From IMG/VR virus record IMGVR_UViG_3300004463_001172, positions 1-64,000 of that record: a stretch of DNA of 64,000 bases. One strand, 5' to 3'. A program made the position numbers and the translations under genes. A model generated the notes under the pieces. It did not search any database, was not told the DNA's origin, and saw only the letters and a list, made by a program, of their open reading frames with translations. The DNA is from a virus. Numbering within the stretch: position 1 is the first letter of the stretch; each line of letters opens with the position of its first letter. This document shows positions 18,161-26,150 of this stretch, piece after piece.

Positions 18161-18525
18161 GCGGGGCGCACGATCAGGATCAGCGATTGGCGATAATGCC
18201 CAGCCGCCGTGTCATAGAAATCCAGAAAGATTTTATAGCGATGTCCCACCACTCCAGCCTTCACGGTTAGTGTCCCAACAAAGCCACTGAGCGTGCCGGT
18301 AGTGCTGACAAGAATGGCTGCCGCACTATTGTCAGCCAGATCGATTGCACTCCCCACCACACGGCTGAGCGTGCGTCCTGGCGGCAATTGTCGCGTCCAG
18401 TCCACGCCGATCGGAAATTGCTCTACCGGGTCTTTGCCAATCGAGCCACAGGGCATTCCATCCTCCCGTGCTGGAAACACATAGCGTCGTGGTGGTGCGG
18501 CGAAGATGTGCCCGTTCGCCAGCAT
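18157..18525 (-). CDS. Hypothetical virion-associated protein
   Basis: A 122-residue protein without signal peptide. The C-terminal two thirds look like an Ig-like beta-sandwich (Gly-Ala...Val-Gly-His-Arg-Tyr-Lys-Ile-Phe-Leu-Asp-Phe-Tyr-Asp). Its start lies 14 bp from the end of its neighbour at 18540, and its end overlaps the fibre gene by 4 bp. Possibly a fibre-associated or chaperone protein; not recognised. Confidence 0.6.
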   Translation of the reverse strand: MLANGHIFAAPPRRYVFPAREDGMPCGSIGKDPVEQFPIGVDWTRQLPPGRTLSRVVGSAIDLADNSAAAILVSTTGTLSGFVGTLTVKAGVVGHRYKIFLDFYDTAAGHYRQSLILIVRPA

Positions 18526-18539
18526 GGCCGACTTCCTCG

Positions 18540-18941
18540 TTACGCGATGGCGTCTGTCACCCCGTCGATAGTCGTAATGGTGCCGACTTCCGGAGTCTCG
18601 ATACGGGTGCTGGCATCGGTCATGGTAATGAGCAGTTGGATATCGTAGGCATATGGTATTTGGGGAGTGAGTAAGATGGTATCCGCACTGATCAAGTTAA
18701 AAAACCCGGTGGCTACATTACCGACGGCTCCTGTGTTCGTGATATGCCCTTCATTTAGGTCTAAGGTTGTCGTGATTTCTTTCTGAAACTTCGCATCCAC
18801 ATCAGGATCTGCGGCATCTTCTTTGACGGTGAGCCAGGCTTTCGTGACCGACCCGTTGGCGGGCACATTAGTCACCTGCCAGGGCAGTTGACGAAAATCT
18901 CCTGCTACTAAGCTTTCTATGACCCCTGCATAATTGGGCAT
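18540..18941 (-). CDS. Hypothetical virion-associated protein
   Basis: A 133-residue beta-rich protein beginning Met-Pro-Asn-Tyr-Ala-Gly, with a central Lys-Ala-Trp-Leu-Thr-Val-Lys segment and a C-terminal Tyr-Asp-Ile-Gln-Leu motif. It starts just after a strong terminator, so it is probably the first gene of the 18.9 to 15 kb transcription unit. No family recognised. Confidence 0.6.
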   Translation of the reverse strand: MPNYAGVIESLVAGDFRQLPWQVTNVPANGSVTKAWLTVKEDAADPDVDAKFQKEITTTLDLNEGHITNTGAVGNVATGFFNLISADTILLTPQIPYAYDIQLLITMTDASTRIETPEVGTITTIDGVTDAIA

Positions 18942-18970
18942 CCGTGGTTTCCTTCCCTAGCCCCCAAAAG

Positions 18971-19007
18971 AAAAGAGCCCATCGCCGAGATCTCGATGGG
19001 CTCTTTT
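18971..19007 (-). terminator. Rho-independent terminator
   Basis: A perfect 14-bp stem (AAAAGAGCCCATCG paired with CGATGGGCTCTTTT) with a short loop, A-rich before and T-rich after on both strands, so it can act in both directions. On the minus strand it ends the unit that includes the repeat protein at 19098-19745. Confidence 0.85.
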
Positions 19008-19097
19008 CGATCCCTGAAACCGCCGTCGCGGCCAGGGTTTGGGGTGAAATCGTTAATTATGGTTAAGATATCAGGTTTTGGGGGCTCTCGCTTCCCT

Positions 19098-19745
19098 CTA
19101 ATCGAGTGGTTCTCGGGTGAGGACCATCGTATGCGTCGGTTCTTCCGCCAAGCCGAGACTCCGCATCGGCGTACTGGCCAGCGTGAGCATCAGCAATGCC
19201 GTGGTGGCGCGTGTCAGGGTATGCATGGGGGGGCTGACGAGCGCTAGGGTCTGGCTGGCTTCTACGATGGTTAGCAGATGGATGGACGAGCTGCCAAGCG
19301 TCAGGAGATGGAGCGGTTCCACCCTAACGTTCAGATCACGCGGCACCTCTAGCAGGCCTTCTGGATCTGTACCGACCCATCCCGTCTCGACCCAGTCGTT
19401 TTCCACCCATCCCATGGGGAGTTGCGCCCCACCCATCTGGATCACGATGGCGTCAACGACCTGCCCATCGAATACGAGCGCGTGCATGGGCGTACTTGCG
19501 AGCGTGAGACTGGTCATCGCTGTACTCGCCAGCGTATTGGTATGCATCGGTGTGGCGGCCACGCTGAGCACGCGCGGCGTTTCCCCGCAGATCAGGAGAT
19601 GCAGTGGGGAACTGGCGAGGGTCAAGAGATGCGGCGACTCAGTCGCCAGCGTGAAGGTTCTTGGGGGTTCGAGCGCTGGGGTAATCGGCAGTATGTGGGG
19701 TGAGCCGCCAAAATTCAAAAATGCCAGCCACGCCAATGCGCCCAT
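19098..19745 (-). CDS. Protein built of 10-residue repeats
   Basis: A 215-residue protein made largely of a decapeptide repeat of the form Thr-Leu-Ala-Ser-Thr-Pro-Met-His-x-Leu. About seven copies occur in the N-terminal half and seven in the C-terminal half. They are separated by a central insert at about residues 100-135 holding Gly-Trp-Val-Glu-Asn-Asp-Trp-Val-Glu-Thr-Gly-Trp-Val. The same Trp-Val-Glu-Ser-Asp-Trp-Val theme starts the tail-tip protein at 29854-30408. Ten-residue periodicity with alternating hydrophobics suggests a beta-solenoid or stacked beta strands (inference). Its ATG directly follows the stop codon of the 51-residue gene. Confidence 0.7.
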   Translation of the reverse strand: MGALAWLAFLNFGGSPHILPITPALEPPRTFTLATESPHLLTLASSPLHLLICGETPRVLSVAATPMHTNTLASTAMTSLTLASTPMHALVFDGQVVDAIVIQMGGAQLPMGWVENDWVETGWVGTDPEGLLEVPRDLNVRVEPLHLLTLGSSSIHLLTIVEASQTLALVSPPMHTLTRATTALLMLTLASTPMRSLGLAEEPTHTMVLTREPLD

Positions 19746-19901
19746 CTAGGTCAACCACCTCAGCACCTGATACGTCAGAGAGACGAGCCACCAGCAGCGG
19801 CCGATGCCCATCATCAAGATACTATTCCGGCTGGGATTCGGCCCGCCGACCACCGCCCCGACTTCCGACGCCCCATGCCCTAAATTTGTCGTCCAGACCA
19901 T
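19746..19901 (-). CDS. Small membrane-type protein
   Basis: A 51-residue reading frame with ATG 19901, AGGGG 5 nt upstream, and TAG immediately followed by the ATG of the repeat-protein gene. The C-terminal half (Met-Gly-Ile-Gly-Arg-Cys-Trp-Trp-Leu-Val-Ser-Leu) is hydrophobic with Trp and Arg, fitting a single membrane segment. The tight spacing supports it as real. Confidence 0.55.
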   Translation of the reverse strand: MVWTTNLGHGASEVGAVVGGPNPSRNSILMMGIGRCWWLVSLTYQVLRWLT

Positions 19902-19934
19902 AGCTTACCCCTGCACGCTGGCTCCATGGGTAAT

Positions 19935-20105
19935 CTACCCATTGGTGCTGGCTGGCACTTGGGCTCTGATCCGATTGAGTTCTAATCCGAGCCCACGATT
20001 CTCATCCGTCAAGGTCTTCACCTGCTGATTGAGGTCGATCACTTCCTGCATCAATTGGGTAGCCAGGTTCAACACGGCTTTGAGATCGTAATTGGTCAGT
20101 TGCAT
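19935..20105 (-). CDS. Small coiled-coil protein
   Basis: A 56-residue frame starting at ATG 20105 with AAGGAG 9 nt upstream. The sequence is leucine/valine heptad-like (Leu-Asn-Leu-Ala-Thr-Gln-Leu-Met-Gln-Glu-Val-Ile-Asp-Leu-Asn) and probably forms a short helix or coiled coil. It overlaps the 3' end of the gene at 20002-20280 in another frame. Confidence 0.6.
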   Translation of the reverse strand: MQLTNYDLKAVLNLATQLMQEVIDLNQQVKTLTDENRGLGLELNRIRAQVPASTNG

Positions 20106-20280
20106 GGTCTGTCGCTCCTTGGAGGTGCCGTAGTTCGCGAATCATCTGGCATAACAACGGCTCCAGGGTCATGTTGTGGAGTCCGAAGGCTTCCTGAATG
20201 TCGGGATCACAGTGCTCCAGAATCGCCCGTTTGACTTCCGCGAGGGCGAGCGCTTTATTCGGTTTGGCAACGATTTGCAT
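20002..20280 (-). CDS. Hypothetical protein
   Basis: A 92-residue protein whose ATG overlaps the stop of the gene at 20280-20513 (TAATG). The N-terminal 55 residues are helical (Ala-Leu-Ala-Leu-Ala-Glu-Val-Lys-Arg-Ala-Ile-Leu). The C-terminal 40 residues overlap the next gene and look disordered. No family recognised. Confidence 0.55.
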   Translation of the reverse strand: MQIVAKPNKALALAEVKRAILEHCDPDIQEAFGLHNMTLEPLLCQMIRELRHLQGATDHATDQLRSQSRVEPGYPIDAGSDRPQSAGEDLDG

Positions 20281-20513
20281 TAGTGGGACTCCAAAGCTTT
20301 TCGGAGCTGTTGGACATCTTGGAGAAACTGGATCAGCTGCGTCTGTGGGCCGGTCCAGGTCGCGATTCGGCGCATCAACCGTTGGATATCTCGAGTGAGT
20401 TGTATGTGTAGGATATTTCTGAGTGCGCCAGCGCCTGCGCCCTGCGCTACGCCTTGTAAATCTTCATCAAAGCAATCGATGTCGATTGTTGGATTGAACT
20501 GTATCTCAGGCAT
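20280..20513 (-). CDS. Hypothetical protein
   Basis: A 77-residue mostly helical protein starting at ATG 20513 with AAGGG upstream. The N-terminus holds Phe-Asn-Pro-Thr-Ile-Asp-Ile-Asp-Cys, the rest is Gln/Leu/Arg-rich. First of five tightly spaced small genes that end at the terminator near 19000. No family recognised. Confidence 0.6.
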   Translation of the reverse strand: MPEIQFNPTIDIDCFDEDLQGVAQGAGAGALRNILHIQLTRDIQRLMRRIATWTGPQTQLIQFLQDVQQLRKALESH

Positions 20514-20569
20514 TTCTTACCCTTACGTTCTACGTTATGCACCTTTTATGTATTTGTCACACTGATCTG

Positions 20570-22702
20570 TTAAACATTTTTAATTGCTTGAACTGTAAGA
20601 TAGACACTACTTACGCCTGCACTAAGTTGTGCCGTCCAATTCGTATTGATTGTTGTTTGTTTAAATGGTACAGGCCATGATTTAGAAATTCCCCCACCAT
20701 CTGACGCTAAATCTATACTCCACACGACTGAACCGCCTGTCGTATCGCGTAAATCTACGCGAACCTCTGTACTGCTCTCATTCGTGATTTCCAGTGAGGT
20801 TAAATCAAGAAAGTGACTGGCGACTTGGGCAAGAAGAGTCGTTTCCGACGTCGTGGTTAGGACAATGCGATTTTGAACCACTAAGTCTCGCGGCCCATGA
20901 GGTACGGTAATCAAGCGCCCTAGATCGTCGCACACGACATTGGCCCGGTCCGCATCGGCTACGGCCGCTTGCCAGGTTTGACGGGCCTGTGCCCCGAATT
21001 TCACCGGATTGCCTGAATCCACCGCGTCATGGGCGAGATCCCCGCCCGAGATAAAGGTTCCCGTGCCTGCATTTGCGGTAATCGTCCCATCGACGGTATG
21101 CGACCCGCCACCATCGAAGATTTCAACCTTGAGATAACCGTTGGCATCCACCAGTAAGGGTGCCCAATCGCCGGTAGTGCCAACCAAGGAGGTATCCGCA
21201 TCGCGCCTCACCGCCAAGGCTCCTACTGCGGTATCTGTAGCCCCCGCCACGGCATCAATGGCTTTCCCGAGGTTAGTGGCTGCCACGCCTGGGACAATGG
21301 CGGTGGTAATCGATCCCACCGAGGCTAACACTCCTGTCGAATCGTTTGCTAAGGTGACCCGCTGGGCCGTCGCTTGTGCGCCACCGCCGACGACGTTGAG
21401 GACGGTGTTGGACACGGGTTGCGTGACGGCTGATCCATCGACGGTTAACGCGTTGGCCGCCGTCACAGCAGCGGAGCGTTCAGCGGTGAGATCGCGTATC
21501 TGTATGTACAGGTTCCGGTTGGCCGACATGCGCAGCGCCCCGGCATCGCCCTCATCGACACTATCTGGGCCTGTATCGTCAAACTGGGCCCCGGCCATCA
21601 TGACTTTGCTGGTGCCTGGGGTAAACGCGGCATCATCGGCAATCACCGGGTCATCGATGAGCTGTAAGGCGGTGAGCGCCGCGCCATCCACTTGTGTAGC
21701 AAAGGTACCCGCGTTCGTCACCGCATGCGCTGCAACCGTGACGGTTCCCTGAATCCGGGTGACATCGACATCAAGGCCATTGGACCCATCACCCGTAATC
21801 AGTGTGCCCCCTGCCGCCAGATTGACCACCTGTGAGCCATTACGGAGCGACCAGAGCCGCACGACATCGGCATCACCACTGACATCACTGGGCGCCGCTG
21901 CGGAGGCATACGCCCCTTGGAGAACGGGATTCCCTGCGGCCACCGCGTCATGCGCCGCATCTCCGACCACTTCAATCGTGTTGGTGCTGGCTGGCAGGGA
22001 GCCGACTGTGACGGTACCACTGATCGGTTGCGTAACCCCTGACCCGTCAACGACGACGGTGCCGCTGGGAATGACCCATAAGGCTCCGGTACTGTTGGTG
22101 CGGGCGGGCACATAATCGCCATCGACGGGCGTTAAAGCGCTGAGCGCATCATCACGCACGGCTAAGAGCGCCACCCCAGTATCCGTTGCGCCTTGGGCGC
22201 TATCAATCGCCTTGCCGAGGTTCGTGGCTGCCACGCCAGGCACCACGCTGGTAGTAATGGAGCCGAGCGAGGTGAGCACCCCATCGACCGTGAGCGAGCC
22301 GCCATTATCATCGATACTAAGCACGCCGGTTGAGTCGGTCGCGATGGTCACTCGTAAGGCTGTCGCTTCCGCACCGCCACCCACTACGGCCAGCGTTGCG
22401 TTGTCCATGGTGAGTGACCCGCCATTGTCGTCGACCGAGAGCACCCCTGTTGAATCGGTGGCTAAGGTCACGCGCTGCGCGGTTGCTTCGGTTCCACTCC
22501 CCACGACATTCAATGGCGCTGGTACGGAGGCCACCGCCACATCAAGGTTGCCGCCGAGGTTATCCGAGCGCAGATCAACGGGGATGGGGTCGGTGGTGGA
22601 GACTAGATTGGCGGTGCCAAGGGCACCCCAGGCCAATTTGGAAATCTGGAAGTGCACGAGTGAGATTTCATCAGTAGCAAGAATCGCTCCACCTGTTCCA
22701 CT
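20570..22702 (-). CDS. Repeat-rich virion protein, exon 2 of an intron-split gene
   Basis: About 710 residues beginning Ser-Gly-Thr-Gly-Gly-Ala-Ile-Leu-Ala-Thr-Asp-Glu-Ile. Related phage virion proteins usually start with about ten residues such as Met-Ala-Asp-Asn-Val before a similar Gly-Ser-Gly-Thr...Ala-Thr-Asp-Glu motif, and those are missing here. The middle has degenerate repeats (Val-Gly-Gly-Gly-Ala-Glu-Ala-Thr-Ala-Leu-Arg-Val-Thr, then Ala-Thr-Asp-Ser-Thr-Gly-Val-Leu). The last 120 residues form a separate beta-rich domain. A GTG at 22705 could be a start, but it lacks a ribosome site and sits next to a group I intron end. I therefore read this as the second exon, joined to 24194-24211. 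Confidence 0.75.
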   Translation of the reverse strand, partial: SGTGGAILATDEISLVHFQISKLAWGALGTANLVSTTDPIPVDLRSDNLGGNLDVAVASVPAPLNVVGSGTEATAQRVTLATDSTGVLSVDDNGGSLTMDNATLAVVGGGAEATALRVTIATDSTGVLSIDDNGGSLTVDGVLTSLGSITTSVVPGVAATNLGKAIDSAQGATDTGVALLAVRDDALSALTPVDGDYVPARTNSTGALWVIPSGTVVVDGSGVTQPISGTVTVGSLPASTNTIEVVGDAAHDAVAAGNPVLQGAYASAAAPSDVSGDADVVRLWSLRNGSQVVNLAAGGTLITGDGSNGLDVDVTRIQGTVTVAAHAVTNAGTFATQVDGAALTALQLIDDPVIADDAAFTPGTSKVMMAGAQFDDTGPDSVDEGDAGALRMSANRNLYIQIRDLTAERSAAVTAANALTVDGSAVTQPVSNTVLNVVGGGAQATAQRVTLANDSTGVLASVGSITTAIVPGVAATNLGKAIDAVAGATDTAVGALAVRRDADTSLVGTTGDWAPLLVDANGYLKVEIFDGGGSHTVDGTITANAGTGTFISGGDLAHDAVDSGNPVKFGAQARQTWQAAVADADRANVVCDDLGRLITVPHGPRDLVVQNRIVLTTTSETTLLAQVASHFLDLTSLEITNESSTEVRVDLRDTTGGSVVWSIDLASDGGGISKSWPVPFKQTTINTNWTAQLSAGVSSVYLTVQAIKNV

Positions 22703-22996
22703 CACTCTGTTATCGCTCAGGCTCTTTATCCTGAGCTTCTCTACATCGCTGTAGAGGTCGGACTATTTCATCATCCTCTGTGTAGGATGCCGGGCGCTCG
22801 TGGGTGGGTTATTGGGTTGGCTCCTCACCACCTAGTCTCTAGACCGTCGTGAGTACGTGTCGCCATTCCTCACGCTTGGTACGGCGTTACCTCAAGGAGG
22901 CTTTCACCGTTTCACCCGGTTTGCGCTATGCCGTTACCAGCATAGGGAACTATGGTTAATTCAGCTCGATATTGTCGGCCAACTAATTATCCCTCC

Positions 22997-23025
22997 TTGC
23001 AATACTTGACATTATCTGCTATACT
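22997..23025 (+). promoter_or_regulatory. Sigma70-like promoter for the intron-borne gene
   Basis: TTGCAA (22997-23002), 17 nt, TATACT (23020-23025) on the plus strand, 25 nt before ATG 23051. A TTGACA also lies between them but is too close to the -10 box. It would drive the endonuclease-type gene independently of the minus-strand operon. Confidence 0.6.
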
Positions 23026-23050
23026 CCTTTTCACAGAAAGGAGCGCGGAT

Positions 23051-24193
23051 ATGGCAAGACTGGTTGATTTGAGTGGCCAACGATTCGGCCGCTTGCTGGT
23101 CCTGAAGCATGCGGAAAAACATGGAACAAAGTGGCGCTGGGAGTGCTTGTGTACCTGTGGACAACTGTCGTATGCATATACATCTGATTTGCTGTCTGGC
23201 AAACATACATCCTGTGGCTGTTATCATCGAGAGCGTGTAACAAAGCATGGCGCGTTGGTCAAACCGCGAGTGGAGATCGGTGCAAGATTTGGACGGTTGA
23301 CGGTCAGTAGCCGTCTTCTTGATCACCCTGACCGTCCATGGTACTGTCAGTGTGATTGCGGCCACATGGCCACTGTCGCTGCAGGGGATTTGCTGAATAG
23401 GCACGTGAAGAGTTGTGGATGTTTGCGGCGAGATATGGGTTCTGTCAAGCGGACTCGGCAGTTGCAAGGCCAACGTTTTGGCCGCTTGCTGGTCCTGAAG
23501 CGAGGGGAACCTATTTCTCGTGTGGCGACGTGGTTGTGTCAATGTGATTGTGGCAACGAAACGACCGTCCGCACGTATTGTTTGACGAGCGGTATGACGC
23601 AGAGTTGTGGGTGTCTGAGGCGTGATAACGTTTCGAAGCGTTCCTTGCATGAGTTGACTGGACAGACGTTTCACTATTTGACTGTCATCTGTCGAGGTCC
23701 AGATACAGGGACTGGTCGACATGTCCATGTTCAGTGGGTCTGTCAGTGCCGATGCAAAACGATTTGTATTATTGAAGCATCTAAACTGACGAGCGGTTGG
23801 ACCAAGAGTTGTGGGTGTATCCGTTCGGATATTTTGGTTCCGGAAGATCAGCGCCGTTTGTTGCGCTCGACACATAACTCGTGGAACAGCATGAAACAAC
23901 GGTGTACAAATCCCAATACCCCTGGATATCACTATTATGGCGGGCGTGGGATTACGTTCTATGAGCCGTGGCGCCAGTTTAAAGCTTTTCTTCATGATGT
24001 TGGCATTAAGCCATCTGATGGGCATAGCCTCGACCGCTATCCTAATCCGAACGGCAATTATGAACCAGGCAATGTTCGGTGGGCCACAAAACTTGAACAA
24101 GCCTTAAATCGTAAGATTCCTGATACGATTAGGTTTCCAGAACGTCATCTTTCAACTGGTCGTTTTATCACTGGGGAGCCTCACCACAGATAG
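23051..24193 (+). CDS. Putative mobile endonuclease-type protein with four zinc-ribbon modules
   Basis: A 380-residue protein and a larger relative of the protein at 9291-10112. Four tandem modules (about residues 4-62, 75-133, 138-196, 202-262) carry Gln-Arg-Phe-Gly-Arg-Leu...Trp-x-Cys-x-Cys-x-Cys-Gly...Ser-Cys-Gly-Cys-x-Arg. They are followed by the Arg-Cys-Thr-Asn-Pro-Asn...Tyr-Tyr-Gly-Gly-Arg-Gly-Ile...Trp-Ala-Thr C-terminal domain. AAAGGAG precedes ATG 23051. It is encoded antisense to the group I intron that contains it, and its TAG coincides with the proposed 5' splice site. A homing role is inferred from this position. Confidence 0.8.
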   Translation: MARLVDLSGQRFGRLLVLKHAEKHGTKWRWECLCTCGQLSYAYTSDLLSGKHTSCGCYHRERVTKHGALVKPRVEIGARFGRLTVSSRLLDHPDRPWYCQCDCGHMATVAAGDLLNRHVKSCGCLRRDMGSVKRTRQLQGQRFGRLLVLKRGEPISRVATWLCQCDCGNETTVRTYCLTSGMTQSCGCLRRDNVSKRSLHELTGQTFHYLTVICRGPDTGTGRHVHVQWVCQCRCKTICIIEASKLTSGWTKSCGCIRSDILVPEDQRRLLRSTHNSWNSMKQRCTNPNTPGYHYYGGRGITFYEPWRQFKAFLHDVGIKPSDGHSLDRYPNPNGNYEPGNVRWATKLEQALNRKIPDTIRFPERHLSTGRFITGEPHHR

Positions 24194-24211
24194 ACCCACA
24201 TCATCCTGCAT
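24194..24211 (-). CDS. Exon 1 (six codons) of the intron-split virion gene
   Basis: ATG CAG GAT GAT GTG GGT on the minus strand, 10 nt after the TAA of the preceding gene (normal operon spacing). Spliced to position 22702 it gives Met-Gln-Asp-Asp-Val-Gly-Ser-Gly-Thr-Gly-Gly-Ala-Ile-Leu-Ala-Thr-Asp-Glu. This has the layout of intact relatives starting Met-Ala-Asp-Asn-Val and followed by Gly-Ser-Gly-Thr...Ala-Thr-Asp-Glu. A perfect hairpin CTGGGG-CGATAA-CCCCAG (24215-24232) spans the upstream stop codon and could affect start access. Confidence 0.6.
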
Positions 24212-24221
24212 AACTCTGGGG

Positions 24222-26150
24222 TTATCGCCCCAGCCCTAGCAGCAACAAGCTATTGACTAATGGCCCCACGCCTCCACCCACCGCTGGCGCTTCGGGCACC
24301 TCGAATTCCAGCCAGGACACTTGCGCCCGTCGCGTGGCTTTGGGATGCACCGCGACCGTATAGGCGGTCCAATCGGACAGCGTACCGGTAACATCCCACA
24401 CCGAGGGGTCTTCGGTGGCCCCTGTAGCTTGGCGCCAAGCCCCACCGACCACGCAGTTCAGACCAACGGCCCCCGCGGTGAGGGAGGTAATAAACGCTTG
24501 CCCCAGGGTATAACTCGTCGGATAGGCGGTAATCCCCGTTTGCTCCCCCGCCATACCAAAGAGCGCGCCAAAGAGATAGGTTTTTGACCCACCCGTCGGT
24601 GTGACCGTGGTCGAGTTCGGTTCTGTGGCGCTCCCTGTGGCCACCGTTGAGAGCTGTGGTGGATTGACGGTAATATCCTCCGCCCCGGAGATTTGCCAAG
24701 CAATGGCGGCAAAGCGCCCACTGCCGGATGAGAGCGTGATGGTCGAGCCTTCGGCGCCCGTGACGGTATGATAGGCCAAGGCCATTTGATCATCCGCCGC
24801 GTCATCGCTGGCATCGAACAATTCCACCCAACTGGCATCAGGCCAGCCGATGGCCCCTGCCGACGCATTGCGAATCAACACGACCAGCAGGTTTCCTGCC
24901 ACGAGGCTCCCTGGCAGGTTCACCACGGGCGTGGTCGTCGCCGTCGAGCCACTAGTGGTGGCACTATTAACGATGGCCGGGTTGCTAGGAACCACCGGAC
25001 AATCGGCCACCAACCGCGTATAGAGGCTGCTATAGGCGGTAATGGCATCGGCTTCGGCACCTGAGAGCGTGTAACTGCCTGCGGTCCAGCCGGCGCCGAT
25101 ATCGGTGAGGGTCGCGGCCGTGGCAATCAACGTGCCCTGACTGCCCTCGTTGGTATAGCCTTCGCGCAGCTCGACGGTGAGGCTGATGGCGGCCCCGCCT
25201 GCGGTATCCTTGCCATAGCGCCAGCGTAGAGTATGGCCACTCGATGAGACCGGATCGGTGAGGCTCCCGAGCTGAGCGACATACACATCAAGGGTAGGGG
25301 TGAGTTGGGTGCGGATATAGTCGGCATCATCGGCGACCGTTTCATCGAGCTGATCGTAAATCGTGGTGGTGGTTCCATCGTCCTCTTCCCAATTATCCCG
25401 CGTCGTGTCGGCCATCGGCCGTGCCAGTTGGGGTGTCGTGATGATGGTGTCAAGGAAGGGGAGACTCCGCCAGCATGGAGAAAAGAGCCCGACCGGGGCA
25501 CTGGTGGGGCTCAAGGTGGTGCCGGTGAGGGTTACAGCGTTCCCGTTCCCACTGAGGTCTTGGATCGGGCTGTCATTCCAGAAGAGCCAATAGCCTTTGA
25601 GGGTACTGGAGCGGGGCAGGCGTCCCGTGACCGCCCAGCCGACAAATTCATTGTCGGTCGGGCGGCCTTGCAGGATCGCGATGCGGTCAATATCCCCGAT
25701 AAAGCTATTTTGATTCGTGGCGGAGAGCCAATTCCCAATCCGTCCCGCATCCGTGCTTGGCGCGGCGAGTGTGTTAGTATCGGCATTCGTCTCGGTGGCC
25801 AGCACCCCACTGCTATAGGTGTATTTCTTGAAGGTCGCGGCCGCGCCAGTAGAGCAGAAGAGGCACAATGCGGTCCACTCGTTCAAGGCCAGGGCTGTAG
25901 TTGAGGTGCCGTTGGAGTTGGCAATCCCTGTATGGGTGAGGTCGAGAATGCCATTGATATCACTCACGCCGATCCCATAGCCTCGTGCGGCGGTGCCGAC
26001 GACGAGAATCTGCTCATTATTCCCAGCACTGCGATACGTGGGCAGCCGGACCACGGCCATCAGACAGACATCGGTATTGAAATTCCACACCGCCGAGGCG
26101 GGAATAGTGAGGTAATCGACCGATGTATTACCAGGCCAGGCGCGTGCCAT
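24222..26150 (-). CDS. Virion protein with N-terminal concanavalin-like domain
   Basis: A 642-residue protein without signal peptide. Residues 1-215 form a LamG-like beta-sandwich (Phe-Asn-Thr-Asp-Val-Cys-Leu-Met-Ala-Val-Val, Glu-Trp-Thr-Ala-Leu-Cys-Leu, Gly-Asp-Ile-Asp-Arg-Ile-Ala-Ile). A second domain at about 250-400 and a C-terminal domain at about 405-620 are beta-rich and end in a Leu-rich tail. It is adjacent to other fibre genes, so probably a receptor-binding or tail-tip accessory protein. Confidence 0.75.
   Translation of the reverse strand: MARAWPGNTSVDYLTIPASAVWNFNTDVCLMAVVRLPTYRSAGNNEQILVVGTAARGYGIGVSDINGILDLTHTGIANSNGTSTTALALNEWTALCLFCSTGAAATFKKYTYSSGVLATETNADTNTLAAPSTDAGRIGNWLSATNQNSFIGDIDRIAILQGRPTDNEFVGWAVTGRLPRSSTLKGYWLFWNDSPIQDLSGNGNAVTLTGTTLSPTSAPVGLFSPCWRSLPFLDTIITTPQLARPMADTTRDNWEEDDGTTTTIYDQLDETVADDADYIRTQLTPTLDVYVAQLGSLTDPVSSSGHTLRWRYGKDTAGGAAISLTVELREGYTNEGSQGTLIATAATLTDIGAGWTAGSYTLSGAEADAITAYSSLYTRLVADCPVVPSNPAIVNSATTSGSTATTTPVVNLPGSLVAGNLLVVLIRNASAGAIGWPDASWVELFDASDDAADDQMALAYHTVTGAEGSTITLSSGSGRFAAIAWQISGAEDITVNPPQLSTVATGSATEPNSTTVTPTGGSKTYLFGALFGMAGEQTGITAYPTSYTLGQAFITSLTAGAVGLNCVVGGAWRQATGATEDPSVWDVTGTLSDWTAYTVAVHPKATRRAQVSWLEFEVPEAPAVGGGVGPLVNSLLLLGLGR

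Larger units (their letters stand above)
22703..24193 (-). ncRNA. Group I intron (IA-like) interrupting a virion gene
   Basis: Read on the minus strand, the 3' part shows the group I core. There is an R-type element GTCTAGAGACTAGG (22831-22844) and an S-type element TGAAATAGTCCGA (22758-22770), which pair through GACTA/TAGTC as P7. There is a Q-like CGTACCAAG (22874-22882). A P9 hairpin CTCTACA-GCGA-TGTAGAG has a GNRA loop (22739-22756). A further perfect hairpin GCTCAGG...CCTGAGC lies at 22715-22736. At the 5' side, exon ...GGGT is followed by a td-like guide region containing GGCTCCCC, giving a U-G pair at the splice site. The exact ends are my best fit. The intron carries the endonuclease-type gene on the opposite strand. 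Confidence 0.8.

Noticed and set aside
3838-22705. Diversity-generating retroelement (variable repeat in fibre genes)
   Set aside because: No reverse transcriptase frame and no template/variable repeat pair were seen near the fibre genes.
23012-24100. 362-residue minus-strand open frame
   Set aside because: Antisense to the four-module endonuclease-type gene and inside the intron; composition is that of a shadow frame with no family features.
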